Shown: positions 16,051-25,166, numbered from the stretch's first letter. The stretch is DNA of 64,000 bases from CAINEC01 sp046052065 (GCA_046052065.1 JBJOND010000004.1:5060-69059); one strand, 5' to 3'. The notes: a model not told the origin generated them from the sequence alone. Translations and numbers: made by a program.

Positions 16051-17012
16051 GCCTCCCCTCCTTTTTGATTAAGCATTTCTTTTTCAGTTGCAGGAGTTGT
16101 CGCCTCAACAAACTGAATTGCGTTAGCAAAACTTAATTCATGTTCGGAAACATGCGGAATGGCTTTAGCGAATTTTACTAAATCGGCTAGACGTAATAGG
16201 TAAACAAGCTTTTCATTTTCTGCTGCATCTATTTGTTTGATAAATGCATGTTCTAAAATTTCATCAGAGGTAAATTCCAAGGCAGGAATCAACCAGCGGT
16301 TTTGAATATAGGCACGAACAATTTCTGTTAACTCAGAATAATATTTCTTTACATCACCCTGCTGCCATATTTCTTCTTTCTTTAATCGCTCGAAACTAAT
16401 TATGGCAATTTCATAAGCTGATTGCCTTGGCACCTCAATAACTTTAGCCGCATCATCGCGTTGCTTTGCTTTCTTTAGATAACGTATCACTAACCAAACA
16501 ATCACAGCTAATACTAATACGCCTAATGCTATCAATCCAATTAACATCCAATCATAAGGTACATCTTGAATTGGATGAATATCTTTAATCGCCTTAGTAG
16601 TATCAACTAGCATTAAAAAAACTTTCAACGATAACGGATCAGTATACACTTTTGCATTTGTATTTCTGACTTTATAGTCGATTGTAAAACCAGGAATAAC
16701 AAAGAACCCTGTATCAAAAGCCATCATCGTTACTTTCTGCGTTCGCATTAGCATCGTATTATCTTCAACAGGAATAGTATCCAGTCCTTCATTCTTAACC
16801 ACTTCTAACAACCCGATGCTATCTGAAATATAAGGCCAGTCAATTTTTACATCTTTAGGTTGAGTGATTGAAAGTTCAAGTGTAAAAGGCTGACCCACTA
16901 CAACAATATTCGTATCCAATTTTGCAGTAGCAACTACACCTTGCGCATAGGTCCCATAACAGCAGAACATCATGCAAACAATCAAGAAGAACTTTTTTAT
17001 ATGGTGCTTCAT
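16047..17012 (-). CDS. BatD-like/DUF4381-type membrane protein of the Bat operon
   Basis: 321 residues. A signal peptide (ending near GTYAQ) precedes an immunoglobulin-like domain at about 25-135 (VVVGQPFTLELSITQPKDVKIDWP), resembling the first domain of BatD. One membrane helix lies at about 154-178, followed by a cytoplasmic helical domain with a DUF4381-like WQQGDVKKYYSELTEIVRAYI segment. At this position (between DUF58 and batA) Bacteroidota usually carry such a protein. It is much shorter than full BatD, and no separate batD follows batC. It overlaps both neighbours by four bases. The family name is tentative; the topology is clear. Confidence 0.7.
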   Translation of the reverse strand: MKHHIKKFFLIVCMMFCCYGTYAQGVVATAKLDTNIVVVGQPFTLELSITQPKDVKIDWPYISDSIGLLEVVKNEGLDTIPVEDNTMLMRTQKVTMMAFDTGFFVIPGFTIDYKVRNTNAKVYTDPLSLKVFLMLVDTTKAIKDIHPIQDVPYDWMLIGLIALGVLVLAVIVWLVIRYLKKAKQRDDAAKVIEVPRQSAYEIAIISFERLKKEEIWQQGDVKKYYSELTEIVRAYIQNRWLIPALEFTSDEILEHAFIKQIDAAENEKLVYLLRLADLVKFAKAIPHVSEHELSFANAIQFVEATTPATEKEMLNQKGGEA

Positions 17013-17872
17013 CGCTGCTTAAATAAATTCATTAATGGTTTTACATACGATTGATCGGTACGAATAGCCACATTGTCAACACCTGACTTATTTAATAACT
17101 CACTGGTTAATCGTGCAGATTGCTGAAAGTACAAACGATAATTATTTCTAACGTTTGCATCTGAAGTATCCATCACCGAAACAAAACCGGTTTCTGCATC
17201 TTTAAATCGCACCAAACCAACATCGGGCATTTCTTCCTCTCGCGGATCAACAATACGAAGTGCTGCAAGGTCGTGCTTTTTAGAAGATACTTTAATTGCA
17301 TCATCAAATCCTGAATCCATAAAATCCGAAATCACAAAAGCAATACAACGCTTTTTAATCATGTTATTAAGATACTTTAGTGCAAGACTAATATCTGTTC
17401 CTTTTGATGCAGGTTTGAAGTTAATCAGCTCGCGAATAATTCTTAAAATATGTGACTTGCCTTTTTTGGGAGGAATGTATAATTCAATTTTATCAGAGAA
17501 GAATATAACTCCTGCCTTATCATTATTCTGAATTGCAGAGAATGCAATTGTTGCCGTTAACTCCGTTATCAATTCACGCTTGAGCATGGCAGTACTACCA
17601 AACATTCCTGATTCACTCACATCCACTAATAACATTACAGTAAGCTCACGTTCTTCTTCAAACACTTTTACATAGGGATTTCCGAAGCGAGCTGTTACAT
17701 TCCAATCAATGTTTCGCACATCATCACCTTCAACATATTCGCGCACTTCGCTAAACGCCATACCACGACCTTTAAACGCAGAGTGATATTCTCCAGAAAA
17801 AATCTGAGAGGACAACCCTTTGGTTTTAATTTCGATTTTACGAACGCGTTTTAAAAGCTCAGCTGAATCCAT
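17009..17872 (-). CDS. DUF58 domain protein of the MoxR/Bat operon
   Basis: 287 residues, cytoplasmic. The N-terminus has the DUF58 signature (YHSAFKGRGMAFSEVREYVEGDDVRNIDWNVTAR). A degenerate VWA-like domain follows (MLLVDVSESGMFG, CIAFVISDFMDSG). DUF58 proteins are consistently encoded next to MoxR AAA+ ATPases and are taken to be their partners. The gene lies 11 bases after moxR and overlaps the BatD-like gene by four bases. Confidence 0.9.
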   Translation of the reverse strand: MDSAELLKRVRKIEIKTKGLSSQIFSGEYHSAFKGRGMAFSEVREYVEGDDVRNIDWNVTARFGNPYVKVFEEERELTVMLLVDVSESGMFGSTAMLKRELITELTATIAFSAIQNNDKAGVIFFSDKIELYIPPKKGKSHILRIIRELINFKPASKGTDISLALKYLNNMIKKRCIAFVISDFMDSGFDDAIKVSSKKHDLAALRIVDPREEEMPDVGLVRFKDAETGFVSVMDTSDANVRNNYRLYFQQSARLTSELLNKSGVDNVAIRTDQSYVKPLMNLFKQR

Positions 17873-17883
17873 TGATAAATTGA

Positions 17884-18867
17884 CTAAGGAACTTCAACAA
17901 TATTTAATACTTCATTGATAACATCATCAGTAGAGATGTTTTCTGCTTCGGCTTCGTAGGTTAATCCGATACGGTGACGCATTACATCATGACAGATTGC
18001 ACGAACATCTTCTGGAATCACATACCCTCTGCGCTTAATAAATGCATATGCCTTTGCTGCTAATGCTAAGTTTATACTTGCACGAGGAGAACCTCCGTAG
18101 CTAATCATACTTTCAAGCTTTCTCAAATTGCTTTCCTTCGGGAAACGCGTTGCGAAAACAATATCCAGAATATACTTCTCAATCTTTTCATCCATATACA
18201 CATCACGAACTGCACTGCGGGCTTTCACAATTGTTTCTGCCTCAATAATCGGATTGATTTTAGGAAACTCCTGAGCGATATTCTGACGAATGATTAATTT
18301 CTCTTCTTCTTTTGTAGGATATTTAATTACCACTTTCAACATAAAACGATCTAACTGCGCTTCTGGCAAAGGGTAAGTTCCTTCTTGCTCAATCGGATTT
18401 TGTGTTGCCAATACTAAAAATGGTTCTGGCAATTTAAACGTTTCATCACCAATGGTAACTTGTCGCTCTTGCATTGCCTCCAATAACGCACTTTGCACTT
18501 TAGCTGGAGCACGATTAATTTCATCGGCCAAAATAAAGTTTGCAAACAAAGGTCCTTTACGAACCGTAAACTGCTCTTGCTTCTGATTATAAATCATGGT
18601 CCCTACTAAATCGGCCGGTAACAAATCAGGAGTAAATTGCAAACGACTAAACTTTGCATGTATCGCAGAAGAAAGCGATTTAATAGCTAACGTTTTTGCA
18701 AGACCTGGAACCCCTTCCAATAGTAAATGTCCATTAGAAAGTAACCCAATTAAAAGGCGATCGAGCATGTATTTTTGCCCTACGATTACTTTACCTAACT
18801 CTAAATTCAACAACTCGATGAATGCACTCTCTTGTTGAATTCTTTCGTTAATCTCACGAATATCCAT
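17884..18867 (-). CDS. MoxR-family AAA+ ATPase
   Basis: 327 residues. It has the family's modified Walker A (GVPGLAKT), a Walker B (FILADEINRAPAKVQSALLEAMQE), sensor 1 (VLATQNPIEQEGTYPLPEAQLDRF) and a C-terminal lid with sensor 2 (GGSPRASINLALAAKAYAF). MoxR ATPases are chaperone-like and work with VWA-domain proteins; here five further Bat-type genes follow on the same strand. It is the first gene of the operon, with 104 bases of non-coding sequence in front, in which I see only an imperfect TAATATTG box. Confidence 0.95.
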   Translation of the reverse strand: MDIREINERIQQESAFIELLNLELGKVIVGQKYMLDRLLIGLLSNGHLLLEGVPGLAKTLAIKSLSSAIHAKFSRLQFTPDLLPADLVGTMIYNQKQEQFTVRKGPLFANFILADEINRAPAKVQSALLEAMQERQVTIGDETFKLPEPFLVLATQNPIEQEGTYPLPEAQLDRFMLKVVIKYPTKEEEKLIIRQNIAQEFPKINPIIEAETIVKARSAVRDVYMDEKIEKYILDIVFATRFPKESNLRKLESMISYGGSPRASINLALAAKAYAFIKRRGYVIPEDVRAICHDVMRHRIGLTYEAEAENISTDDVINEVLNIVEVP

Positions 18868-18971
18868 AAATTTCTTAGTTAAAATTTCGAATCACAATAT
18901 TAACCCATTCTGCTATGAAAAATCAATAGTCAAAAACGAGTTATGCGTTAATTTGATGTTAAAAACTTAAA

Positions 18972-20048
18972 CTACTCCACCCTAACACGCGGATCTAAAA
19001 AAGCATAGAGTAAATCGACCATCCAATTTATCAAAACAAAGAAAACAGAAACCATAATTACGGCTCCCATTACTACAGGAAAATCATAGTGTTCTAATGC
19101 ATCAACAGTCACTTTGCCTACCCCCTTCCAGCCGAAAATATATTCAATAAAAACTGCACCTGCGAGCAACGATCCGAACCATCCGGAGATAGCAGTAATA
19201 ACGGGATTCAATGCATTGCGTAAAGCATGTTTATATAAAACAGTTTGGTAGGACAATCCCTTTGCTTTAGCAGTTCGTACATAGTCTGTACTAATTGCAT
19301 CTAGCATTGAACTTCTTGTAAGCTGAACAATAACTGCAAGCGGACGAATTCCTAACGTAAGTGCAGGTAAGATGATGTTTTTCAGATTTAAAATCTCTCC
19401 ACTAAAAGGATCGATTTCATACATGCTTCCTGTCATACTTAATCCTGTCCAATCACTCAATACAAATCCAAAAAACCACGCAATTAATATCCCTGCAAAA
19501 AATGAGGGCACTGACATTCCAAGAATGCTAATCATTAAATTTAAATAGTCTGGCCATTGCTGGTATCGAGTTGCTGACCAAACTCCTAAAATAATTCCAA
19601 TGCAGGCAGCTAAAAACAATGCTACAACAGATAACACAATAGTTCCTGGCAATGCATCCATCAAGATTACACTAACAAGTTCCTGCGATTGATAAGAACG
19701 ATTCAGATAAGGCTTTTTTAGGATTAAGGATTTTTGTCCTAATGGCAATACTTTTACAAACTCACCATACTTCTCTAGGCTGGCATATACCCTACTTGTG
19801 GAATCATTTAAGTTATTAAGTGAAACGGGAGAAATATCATTCAAGTAAAGCAAGTATCGCTTGGATACAGGTAAATCTAAACCCAATTGTTTATTAATTG
19901 CTTCGAGTGAAGCGACATCCGAACGTTGACCTAACATCAAACGACCTGGATCTGCAGGGAGAATATTAAACAAAAAGAAAACTACGGTTACTACTCCGAA
20001 TATTATCAGGAGGCCACTCGTAGTTCTCTTTAGAATTAATTTAATCAC
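18972..20048 (-). CDS. DppB/OppB-type ABC transporter permease
   Basis: 358 residues. This is one inner-membrane subunit of a peptide/nickel-type ABC importer. It has the short N-terminal helix and IIFGVVTVVFFLFNILPADPGRLMLGQR start of this group, a large periplasmic insert at about 55-125, and the permease core with the ATPase-coupling segment DYVRTAKAKGLSYQTVLYKHALRNALNPVI. The C-terminus (LLYAFLDPRVRVE) is typical. No second permease, ATPase or binding protein is nearby, so its partners must be encoded elsewhere. It is last in the run after the DUF1599 and DoxX-thioredoxin genes, six bases from the latter. Confidence 0.92.
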   Translation of the reverse strand: MIKLILKRTTSGLLIIFGVVTVVFFLFNILPADPGRLMLGQRSDVASLEAINKQLGLDLPVSKRYLLYLNDISPVSLNNLNDSTSRVYASLEKYGEFVKVLPLGQKSLILKKPYLNRSYQSQELVSVILMDALPGTIVLSVVALFLAACIGIILGVWSATRYQQWPDYLNLMISILGMSVPSFFAGILIAWFFGFVLSDWTGLSMTGSMYEIDPFSGEILNLKNIILPALTLGIRPLAVIVQLTRSSMLDAISTDYVRTAKAKGLSYQTVLYKHALRNALNPVITAISGWFGSLLAGAVFIEYIFGWKGVGKVTVDALEHYDFPVVMGAVIMVSVFFVLINWMVDLLYAFLDPRVRVE

Positions 20049-20054
20049 GAAGTG

Positions 20055-21137
20055 CTATTTCTTATTTAACACTTGAAGTAATTCTTTCTCCTTAAATTCT
20101 TTTTCAGCCGTCCCAACCCAGTTCTTCACAATATTTCCATTCCACATATAGAATACACCTGGCGTAGAACCTCCATCACCTAACACTGTCCAAAAAGTTG
20201 GAATGTCTAATACACGATAAGGCAACTGCGCACCTGCATATTGGAAAAACTCAGGAATTTTAAATGTTTCTTCATCCATGAAGAAGATATACACTTTAGG
20301 AAATCCAGGATTCTTAGACAACTTAACTAAAGTCTTAGCTGCATTCTGACAATGATCGCATCCAGCAGCAAAGAAGCAAACGATTTTCTTTCCATTGTCG
20401 ATGTTAACTTTTTTATCGCCAAAAACAGCATAATCGCTAAAACGTGACTTTACCTTTGCAGGACCTGCATCCACTACCACAGAATCTTTTTTAGTTGTAT
20501 CGATTACTGTTTTACCTGTATCATTTGGCAAAGCACCTAACACATCTTTTCCTGTTTCAGTAATTGAAGATGCGTCATCCATTGCTTCTTCTACTTCCAC
20601 TTGTGGCAACGGATTAGTTGTTGCTTTTGCGCAAGGACAAAAGGGAAATACTACATACATTAATAACGTTGAAAACAACCAAATTATAAGCAAAACACTA
20701 AAGCGATTTTTTGATTTATTATCTTCTGAAGTGTTTTTATAAACGAACATTAATAAAATAATTGTCACCACATTTTTAATGAATGCTTCTAACGGTGTCA
20801 TAGGCAATAACTGCCCAAAACAACCACAGTTCCCATTCATTGCACCATGCCTAACCATTTCGATGATAAGGTGGGCACAAAACGCAACCAACAATCCGAT
20901 GGTAGCAGGAATAACAATACGCTTTAAATAATGCGGCTGAATAATCATGATTCCTAAGGCAAGTTCTAAAGCGATTAAAGCTCTCGAAAAATAAGGTGCC
21001 ATGCACCACGACATCAATCCAAGGTCTACTAATTGCTTTTCAAATGCCCAGATAGGAAACATCTTCGCAACAGCAGAAAAAACAAATAATACAAAAATTA
21101 AAAATCGAATTCCAAGAGAAATGTTTTGCTTATTCAT
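20055..21137 (-). CDS. DoxX/MauE-like membrane protein fused to a thioredoxin-like domain (BT_3928-type)
   Basis: 360 residues. The N-terminal 165 residues form four or five membrane helices of the DoxX/MauE type, with the NCGCFG cysteine pair (C104, C106) found in the MauE redox group and a further CPC (167-169). A linker at about 175-230 rich in Asp/Thr/Val follows. The C-terminal domain (about 245-355) is thioredoxin-like with a CDHC active site (260-263) in FFAAGCDHCQNA and a cis-Pro segment before TFWTVLG. It is probably an inner-membrane disulfide or electron-transfer protein; the substrate is unknown. It lies 17 bases after the DUF1599 gene. Confidence 0.8.
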   Translation of the reverse strand: MNKQNISLGIRFLIFVLFVFSAVAKMFPIWAFEKQLVDLGLMSWCMAPYFSRALIALELALGIMIIQPHYLKRIVIPATIGLLVAFCAHLIIEMVRHGAMNGNCGCFGQLLPMTPLEAFIKNVVTIILLMFVYKNTSEDNKSKNRFSVLLIIWLFSTLLMYVVFPFCPCAKATTNPLPQVEVEEAMDDASSITETGKDVLGALPNDTGKTVIDTTKKDSVVVDAGPAKVKSRFSDYAVFGDKKVNIDNGKKIVCFFAAGCDHCQNAAKTLVKLSKNPGFPKVYIFFMDEETFKIPEFFQYAGAQLPYRVLDIPTFWTVLGDGGSTPGVFYMWNGNIVKNWVGTAEKEFKEKELLQVLNKK

Positions 21138-21154
21138 AAGTATAAAATTTTAGC

Positions 21155-21700
21155 TTATTTTGATTCATCCAGTTTAATCAATGCAAAAACGGCGTAGTTA
21201 ATTATATCCTGATAGTTGGCATCAACACCTTCACTCATTAATGTTGCACCGTGATTATCCTCTATTTGCTTAATACGCTTTAATTTCATCAGAATTAAAT
21301 CAGTCATAGAACTTACACGCATTTCTCTCCAAGCCTCACCATAATCGTGATTCTTATTCAACATTAAGTCCTTTACTTCAGTAATTTTGGAATCGTACAA
21401 ACCAACAGCTTTCTGATATTCTAGTTCTGTTGTATCATCAGTACCAAGCTCAATTTGAATTAAAGCCATTAACGAATAATTAATAATTCCGATAAACTCA
21501 CTATCAACACCCTCCATTACTTTTTGTTCTCCTTTCTGCTCGATGCTTCGGATTCTGTTGGCTTTGATTTGAATCTGATCCGTTAATGAAGTAGGGCGCA
21601 AAATTCTCCAGGCACTTCCATAGTCCTTCATTTTAGCAATATAAATATCTTTACAGCGAGAAATAGCTTTGTCGTATTGCAGGGATGTTAATTCAGACAT
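21155..21700 (-). CDS. DUF1599 domain protein (two repeats)
   Basis: 181 residues made of two similar halves: KDIYIAKMKDYGSAWRILRPTSLTDQI and KDLMLNKNHDYGEAWREMRVSSMTDLI, each followed by an IxQxE-type helix and GVDxxxxxIINYxxxALI. This internal duplication is characteristic of DUF1599. The family is widespread in Bacteroidota; I know of no established function. The gene is divergent from folP, a frequent arrangement in this phylum, with 51 bases between them. Confidence 0.9.
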   Translation of the reverse strand: MSELTSLQYDKAISRCKDIYIAKMKDYGSAWRILRPTSLTDQIQIKANRIRSIEQKGEQKVMEGVDSEFIGIINYSLMALIQIELGTDDTTELEYQKAVGLYDSKITEVKDLMLNKNHDYGEAWREMRVSSMTDLILMKLKRIKQIEDNHGATLMSEGVDANYQDIINYAVFALIKLDESK

Positions 21701-21751
21701 AATTCTTTAATTCTATACAAATATCAATAATCAGTAGTTAATACAAATCAC

Positions 21752-22603
21752 ATGAAGGGGAATCTTGCTAACAGCATTAATTGTGGAAACAAACTTATCA
21801 GTTTAGAGCATCCAATAGCGATGGGCATTCTGAATACTACTCCCGACTCCTTCTATGACGGTGGCAAATTTAATGAAGAATTGGCCTTTATCAAACGGTT
21901 TGAGCAAATGTTAGATGAAGGTGCAATGATTATTGATATAGGTGGTGCATCATCACGGCCAGGGGCAGCAACTCTTACTACTGATGAAGAAATATCGCGA
22001 ACAGTACCCTTTATCAAGAGTGCGATTAAACAATTTCCAGATGCTGTTATATCAATCGATACTTACAATTCTACTGTAGCTAAAGAAGCTGTCTATGCAG
22101 GTGCAAGTATTATAAATGATATATCTGGGGGAACACTCGATGATAAAATGTTTGATACGGTTGCTGAATTAAAAGTTCCTTATATTCTGATGCATATGAA
22201 AGGAAGTCCTGAAAACATGAAAGACCTAGTGACCTACGACAATCTGACGCTCGAAATATATCAATATTTTCAAAGTAAAATAATTGCATTGCAAAATCTT
22301 GGAGTTAAGGATATCATTCTCGATCCCGGATTTGGATTCGCTAAGAATATTGAGCAGAATTTTATACTTTTAAAAAACTTAAACATTTTCAAAAATCTTC
22401 GTTTACCTATACTAGCTGGACTATCCAGAAAATCGATGATTTATAAATCGCTTGGCATCACAGCAGCAGAATCATTAAACGGTACAACCGCATTAAACAT
22501 GATTAGCTTAATGAATGGAGCCAACATCTTAAGAGTGCATGATGTAAAAGAAGCAGTTCAAACAATTCAATTGTATAAACGATATAATGGCCTTACTAAC
22601 TAA
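21752..22603 (+). CDS. folP: Dihydropteroate synthase
   Basis: 283 residues. It joins p-aminobenzoate to dihydropterin pyrophosphate in folate synthesis and is the sulfonamide target. Motifs: MGILNTTPDSFYDGGKF, MIIDIGGASSRPGA, VISIDTYNSTVAKEA, IINDISGG, LMHMKGSPENM, IILDPGFGFAKN and LAGLSRKSMI. All are intact over a TIM-barrel of normal length. Its 3' end overlaps the next gene by 17 bases. Confidence 0.97.
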   Translation: MKGNLANSINCGNKLISLEHPIAMGILNTTPDSFYDGGKFNEELAFIKRFEQMLDEGAMIIDIGGASSRPGAATLTTDEEISRTVPFIKSAIKQFPDAVISIDTYNSTVAKEAVYAGASIINDISGGTLDDKMFDTVAELKVPYILMHMKGSPENMKDLVTYDNLTLEIYQYFQSKIIALQNLGVKDIILDPGFGFAKNIEQNFILLKNLNIFKNLRLPILAGLSRKSMIYKSLGITAAESLNGTTALNMISLMNGANILRVHDVKEAVQTIQLYKRYNGLTN

Positions 22604-23297
22604 ATCAACTTTTTTGAAAGGGCATCAATGTCATAAGTATATTTACCTCGACAAGTATTACAAAAAAGAAAAAGACCCTCTTTCAGAGGAGCAACGAAAA
22701 AAATTTGAAGGTGGACATCTTGTTGGTTCGATGGCTCAACAGCTTTTTGTTGGAGGGCTTGATGTCAGTTTGATTTCTAGAAGTCGTGATGTGCTTTTAG
22801 AAGAAACGAAAAAACTAATTGAACAAGGACATACAATACTCTATGAAGCAACATTTGAGTATAACAATGTTCTTGTTATGGCTGATATTATTTTGAAAGA
22901 TGGTGATGAATGGAAGATTTACGAAATCAAATCAAGTCAGAAAATTTCAGACACCAATCGTATTGACGCAGCACTGCAATACTATGTGATAAAGGGAAGC
23001 GGACTACCTATTAAAGAGTTTCATTTATCCTGCTTGAATTACCCAAGAACTGAAGTAATTGAAATGAAAATGGAAGATGTACCTACAGATTTATTTCAGT
23101 TTGAAGATGTGACAACTTTTTGCAAAGAGCAGTTAATAAGTACAGAAGAAAAAATAAAGGAGCTAAAAACAACGTTAGCTTTTCCAAGTATTCCAAACAT
23201 CACGACTGGCGAACATTGTAATTATCCATACACTTGCGAATTCAAAGGATTTTGCAACAAACCACAAGAAGAAATTAACGAAGGATTGTTTTCATGA
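22587..23297 (+). CDS. Cas4/RecB-like PD-(D/E)XK nuclease with predicted iron-sulfur cluster
   Basis: 236 residues. Nuclease motifs are visible in order: H44 in EGGHLVG, D100 in MADIIL, the ExK pair E113/K115 in YEIKSSQK, and Q131 in the ALQYYV helix (RecB-type). Four cysteines are placed as in Cas4, AddB and Dna2, with C15 near the N-terminus and C211, C217, C223 (CX5CX5C) at the C-terminus, which predicts a 4Fe-4S cluster. No Cas genes or CRISPR array lie in the window. The gene overlaps folP by 17 bases and the next gene by four, so it is part of a housekeeping operon. It may be a DNA-end-processing exonuclease, but the role is inferred. Confidence 0.8.
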   Translation: MALLTKSTFLKGHQCHKYIYLDKYYKKEKDPLSEEQRKKFEGGHLVGSMAQQLFVGGLDVSLISRSRDVLLEETKKLIEQGHTILYEATFEYNNVLVMADIILKDGDEWKIYEIKSSQKISDTNRIDAALQYYVIKGSGLPIKEFHLSCLNYPRTEVIEMKMEDVPTDLFQFEDVTTFCKEQLISTEEKIKELKTTLAFPSIPNITTGEHCNYPYTCEFKGFCNKPQEEINEGLFS

Positions 23298-25144
23298 ACA
23301 GATTAACGATTAAAAATATTTTCAACTCCTATCCTGTTCGACTAATTCTGTTCCTCGAACTGACATTTATTTTATTTCGATTATTGTTTGTGGCACTTGT
23401 CTTTCTGAAAGATAAATCAATCGATATAATTGAATTTCCTTACTTATTTATTTATGCACTGCGCCTTGATATAGCAGCCATCAGTTATATAGCGGCATTA
23501 CCTATTTTAATCTGGATTATTTATCAATACTCCAATTCATCATTTCTTCAAAAAATAAAAAACGCAATTATTGTTTTGGTTTTACCTATCGTAGCAATCA
23601 TTTTGTTTTCAAATCTGATTATTTATTTTGCATGGGGCACCATCATCAATGCACGAGCACTATCTTTTCTGAGTAGCCCTAAAGAAGCAATAGCCTCTCT
23701 CAACAGTTTGCAGCTAATTCTTTTTATAGTATTAGTAGCAGGATTAAGCATTGGAATTATTTCTATTTATAAAAGAAAAATCAAAGCAAACTTTGAACAA
23801 TCACTGCATTATAAAAAGCATTTAATTCTATTATGGTTAGTTGTATTGCCTATTAGTATTCGAGGCGGTTTTCAACAAATACCTATCAACGAAAGCGTTT
23901 GTATGTTTTCGAAAAATGAGAATACCAACCTGGCAACAGTCAATCCGTTTTGGTATTTGATTAACAGTATTTACAAATCGCAAAACATCAATAGCAATGC
24001 CTATCATTTTATCGATGATAATGAAGCAAAAAAAAATACTTGGCAATTATACTCAATACCAAATGAAAGTATAATTCAAATAATATCGATTAAAAAACCC
24101 AATATTGTTACCATCATTTTAGAAAGCTGGACAGCTGATGTTATTGAATCGATGGGAGGAGAAAAAGGAACGACTCCATTTTTTAATTCTTTAGAAAAAG
24201 AAGGTTTGTTATTTGACAATATTTATGCAGCAGGTAAACGTACTGACTTAATGTTTCCTTCTTTATTTTCAGGATTTCCAGCAATGCCTAATTTGAGTGT
24301 AATTAAATATTCTGATAAGTCCGCACACCTTCCTTTTATAACACATACGATAAAAAACAAAGGTTACCAAACCTCCTTCAACTATGGTGGCGAAGTTGAA
24401 TTTGCGAATATGAAATCGTATTTAACGCAAGCAAAGTTTGATGTAATACAAGGCAAAGAATCATTTCCAATAGAACAATGGACAAGCAAGTGGGGAGTTT
24501 ACGATGAAGTGTTATTTGAAAAATCGATTGCTACCATCAACTCACTTTCGCCTCCGTTTTATTCAGCTATCTTAACTCAAAGTACACACGAGCCATTTGC
24601 AATTCCTATTCGACCAAAATTTGAAGGCAATAGTGAATCTGTTAAATTTAAAAATGCAGCTTATTATACCGATTATTGTTTGAAGAAATTCTTCGAAAAA
24701 GTAAAAAATGAAAAATGGTACAACAACACTATTTTTATTTTAGTGGCTGACCACGGACATATACTTCCACGTAACAACGATTATAGTTCGCCTGCAGCAT
24801 TCAGAATTCCATTTTTAATTGTTGGGCCAGGATTAAATGCTACATTTAAAAACAAAAGAATTAGCAATATTGGCAATCAGCAGGATTACGCTGCAACGAT
24901 TAAGAGCATTTTAAGTCTCGATATTGACTTGCCTTTCAGTAACAACTTGCTTAATCTTAGAAGAAACGATTTCTGTTACATGAATTACGATGATGGATTT
25001 GTATGGAAGAATAACCAGGCAACCTTCAAACTGAATTATAGCAATAAATCGGTAACGATAATAGATGGTCAGCCCGATAGCACGAGCGTTTTACAAGGGA
25101 AATCATTTATTCAAACAGCATATCAATATTTTGTGAATCTTTAA
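23294..25144 (+). CDS. LTA-synthase-like membrane sulfatase-fold phosphotransferase
   Basis: 616 residues. Five membrane segments occupy about 14-190, followed by a sulfatase/alkaline phosphatase-like domain on the outer face of the inner membrane. Metal-site motifs: NIVTIILESWTAD (E277), the candidate Thr nucleophile T317 in AAGKRTDLMFPSL, and VADHGH. In Gram-positives this fold polymerises lipoteichoic acid; in Gram-negatives relatives transfer phosphoglycerol or phosphoethanolamine onto glycans or lipid A. The neighbouring kdsC makes an LPS-related role plausible but not proven. It starts with an ATGA overlap with the nuclease gene. Confidence 0.85.
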   Translation: MNRLTIKNIFNSYPVRLILFLELTFILFRLLFVALVFLKDKSIDIIEFPYLFIYALRLDIAAISYIAALPILIWIIYQYSNSSFLQKIKNAIIVLVLPIVAIILFSNLIIYFAWGTIINARALSFLSSPKEAIASLNSLQLILFIVLVAGLSIGIISIYKRKIKANFEQSLHYKKHLILLWLVVLPISIRGGFQQIPINESVCMFSKNENTNLATVNPFWYLINSIYKSQNINSNAYHFIDDNEAKKNTWQLYSIPNESIIQIISIKKPNIVTIILESWTADVIESMGGEKGTTPFFNSLEKEGLLFDNIYAAGKRTDLMFPSLFSGFPAMPNLSVIKYSDKSAHLPFITHTIKNKGYQTSFNYGGEVEFANMKSYLTQAKFDVIQGKESFPIEQWTSKWGVYDEVLFEKSIATINSLSPPFYSAILTQSTHEPFAIPIRPKFEGNSESVKFKNAAYYTDYCLKKFFEKVKNEKWYNNTIFILVADHGHILPRNNDYSSPAAFRIPFLIVGPGLNATFKNKRISNIGNQQDYAATIKSILSLDIDLPFSNNLLNLRRNDFCYMNYDDGFVWKNNQATFKLNYSNKSVTIIDGQPDSTSVLQGKSFIQTAYQYFVNL

Positions 25145-25162
25145 CCAAAATAAATATCTTTG
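25129..25162 (+). promoter_or_regulatory. Promoter of kdsC (TTTTG-N21-TATCTTTG)
   Basis: An exact -7 box TATCTTTG at 25155-25162 is preceded, 21 bases upstream, by TTTTG (25129-25133). This fits the TTG-N17-23-TAnnTTTG consensus described for Flavobacterium. The box ends four bases before the ATG at 25167. The -33 element lies inside the end of the preceding gene. Confidence 0.65.
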
Positions 25163-25166
25163 AAGT

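Noticed and set aside
22587..23297. Cas4-like gene as evidence of a CRISPR system
   Set aside because: No cas1/cas2, effector genes or repeat array lie anywhere in the window, and the neighbours are housekeeping genes.
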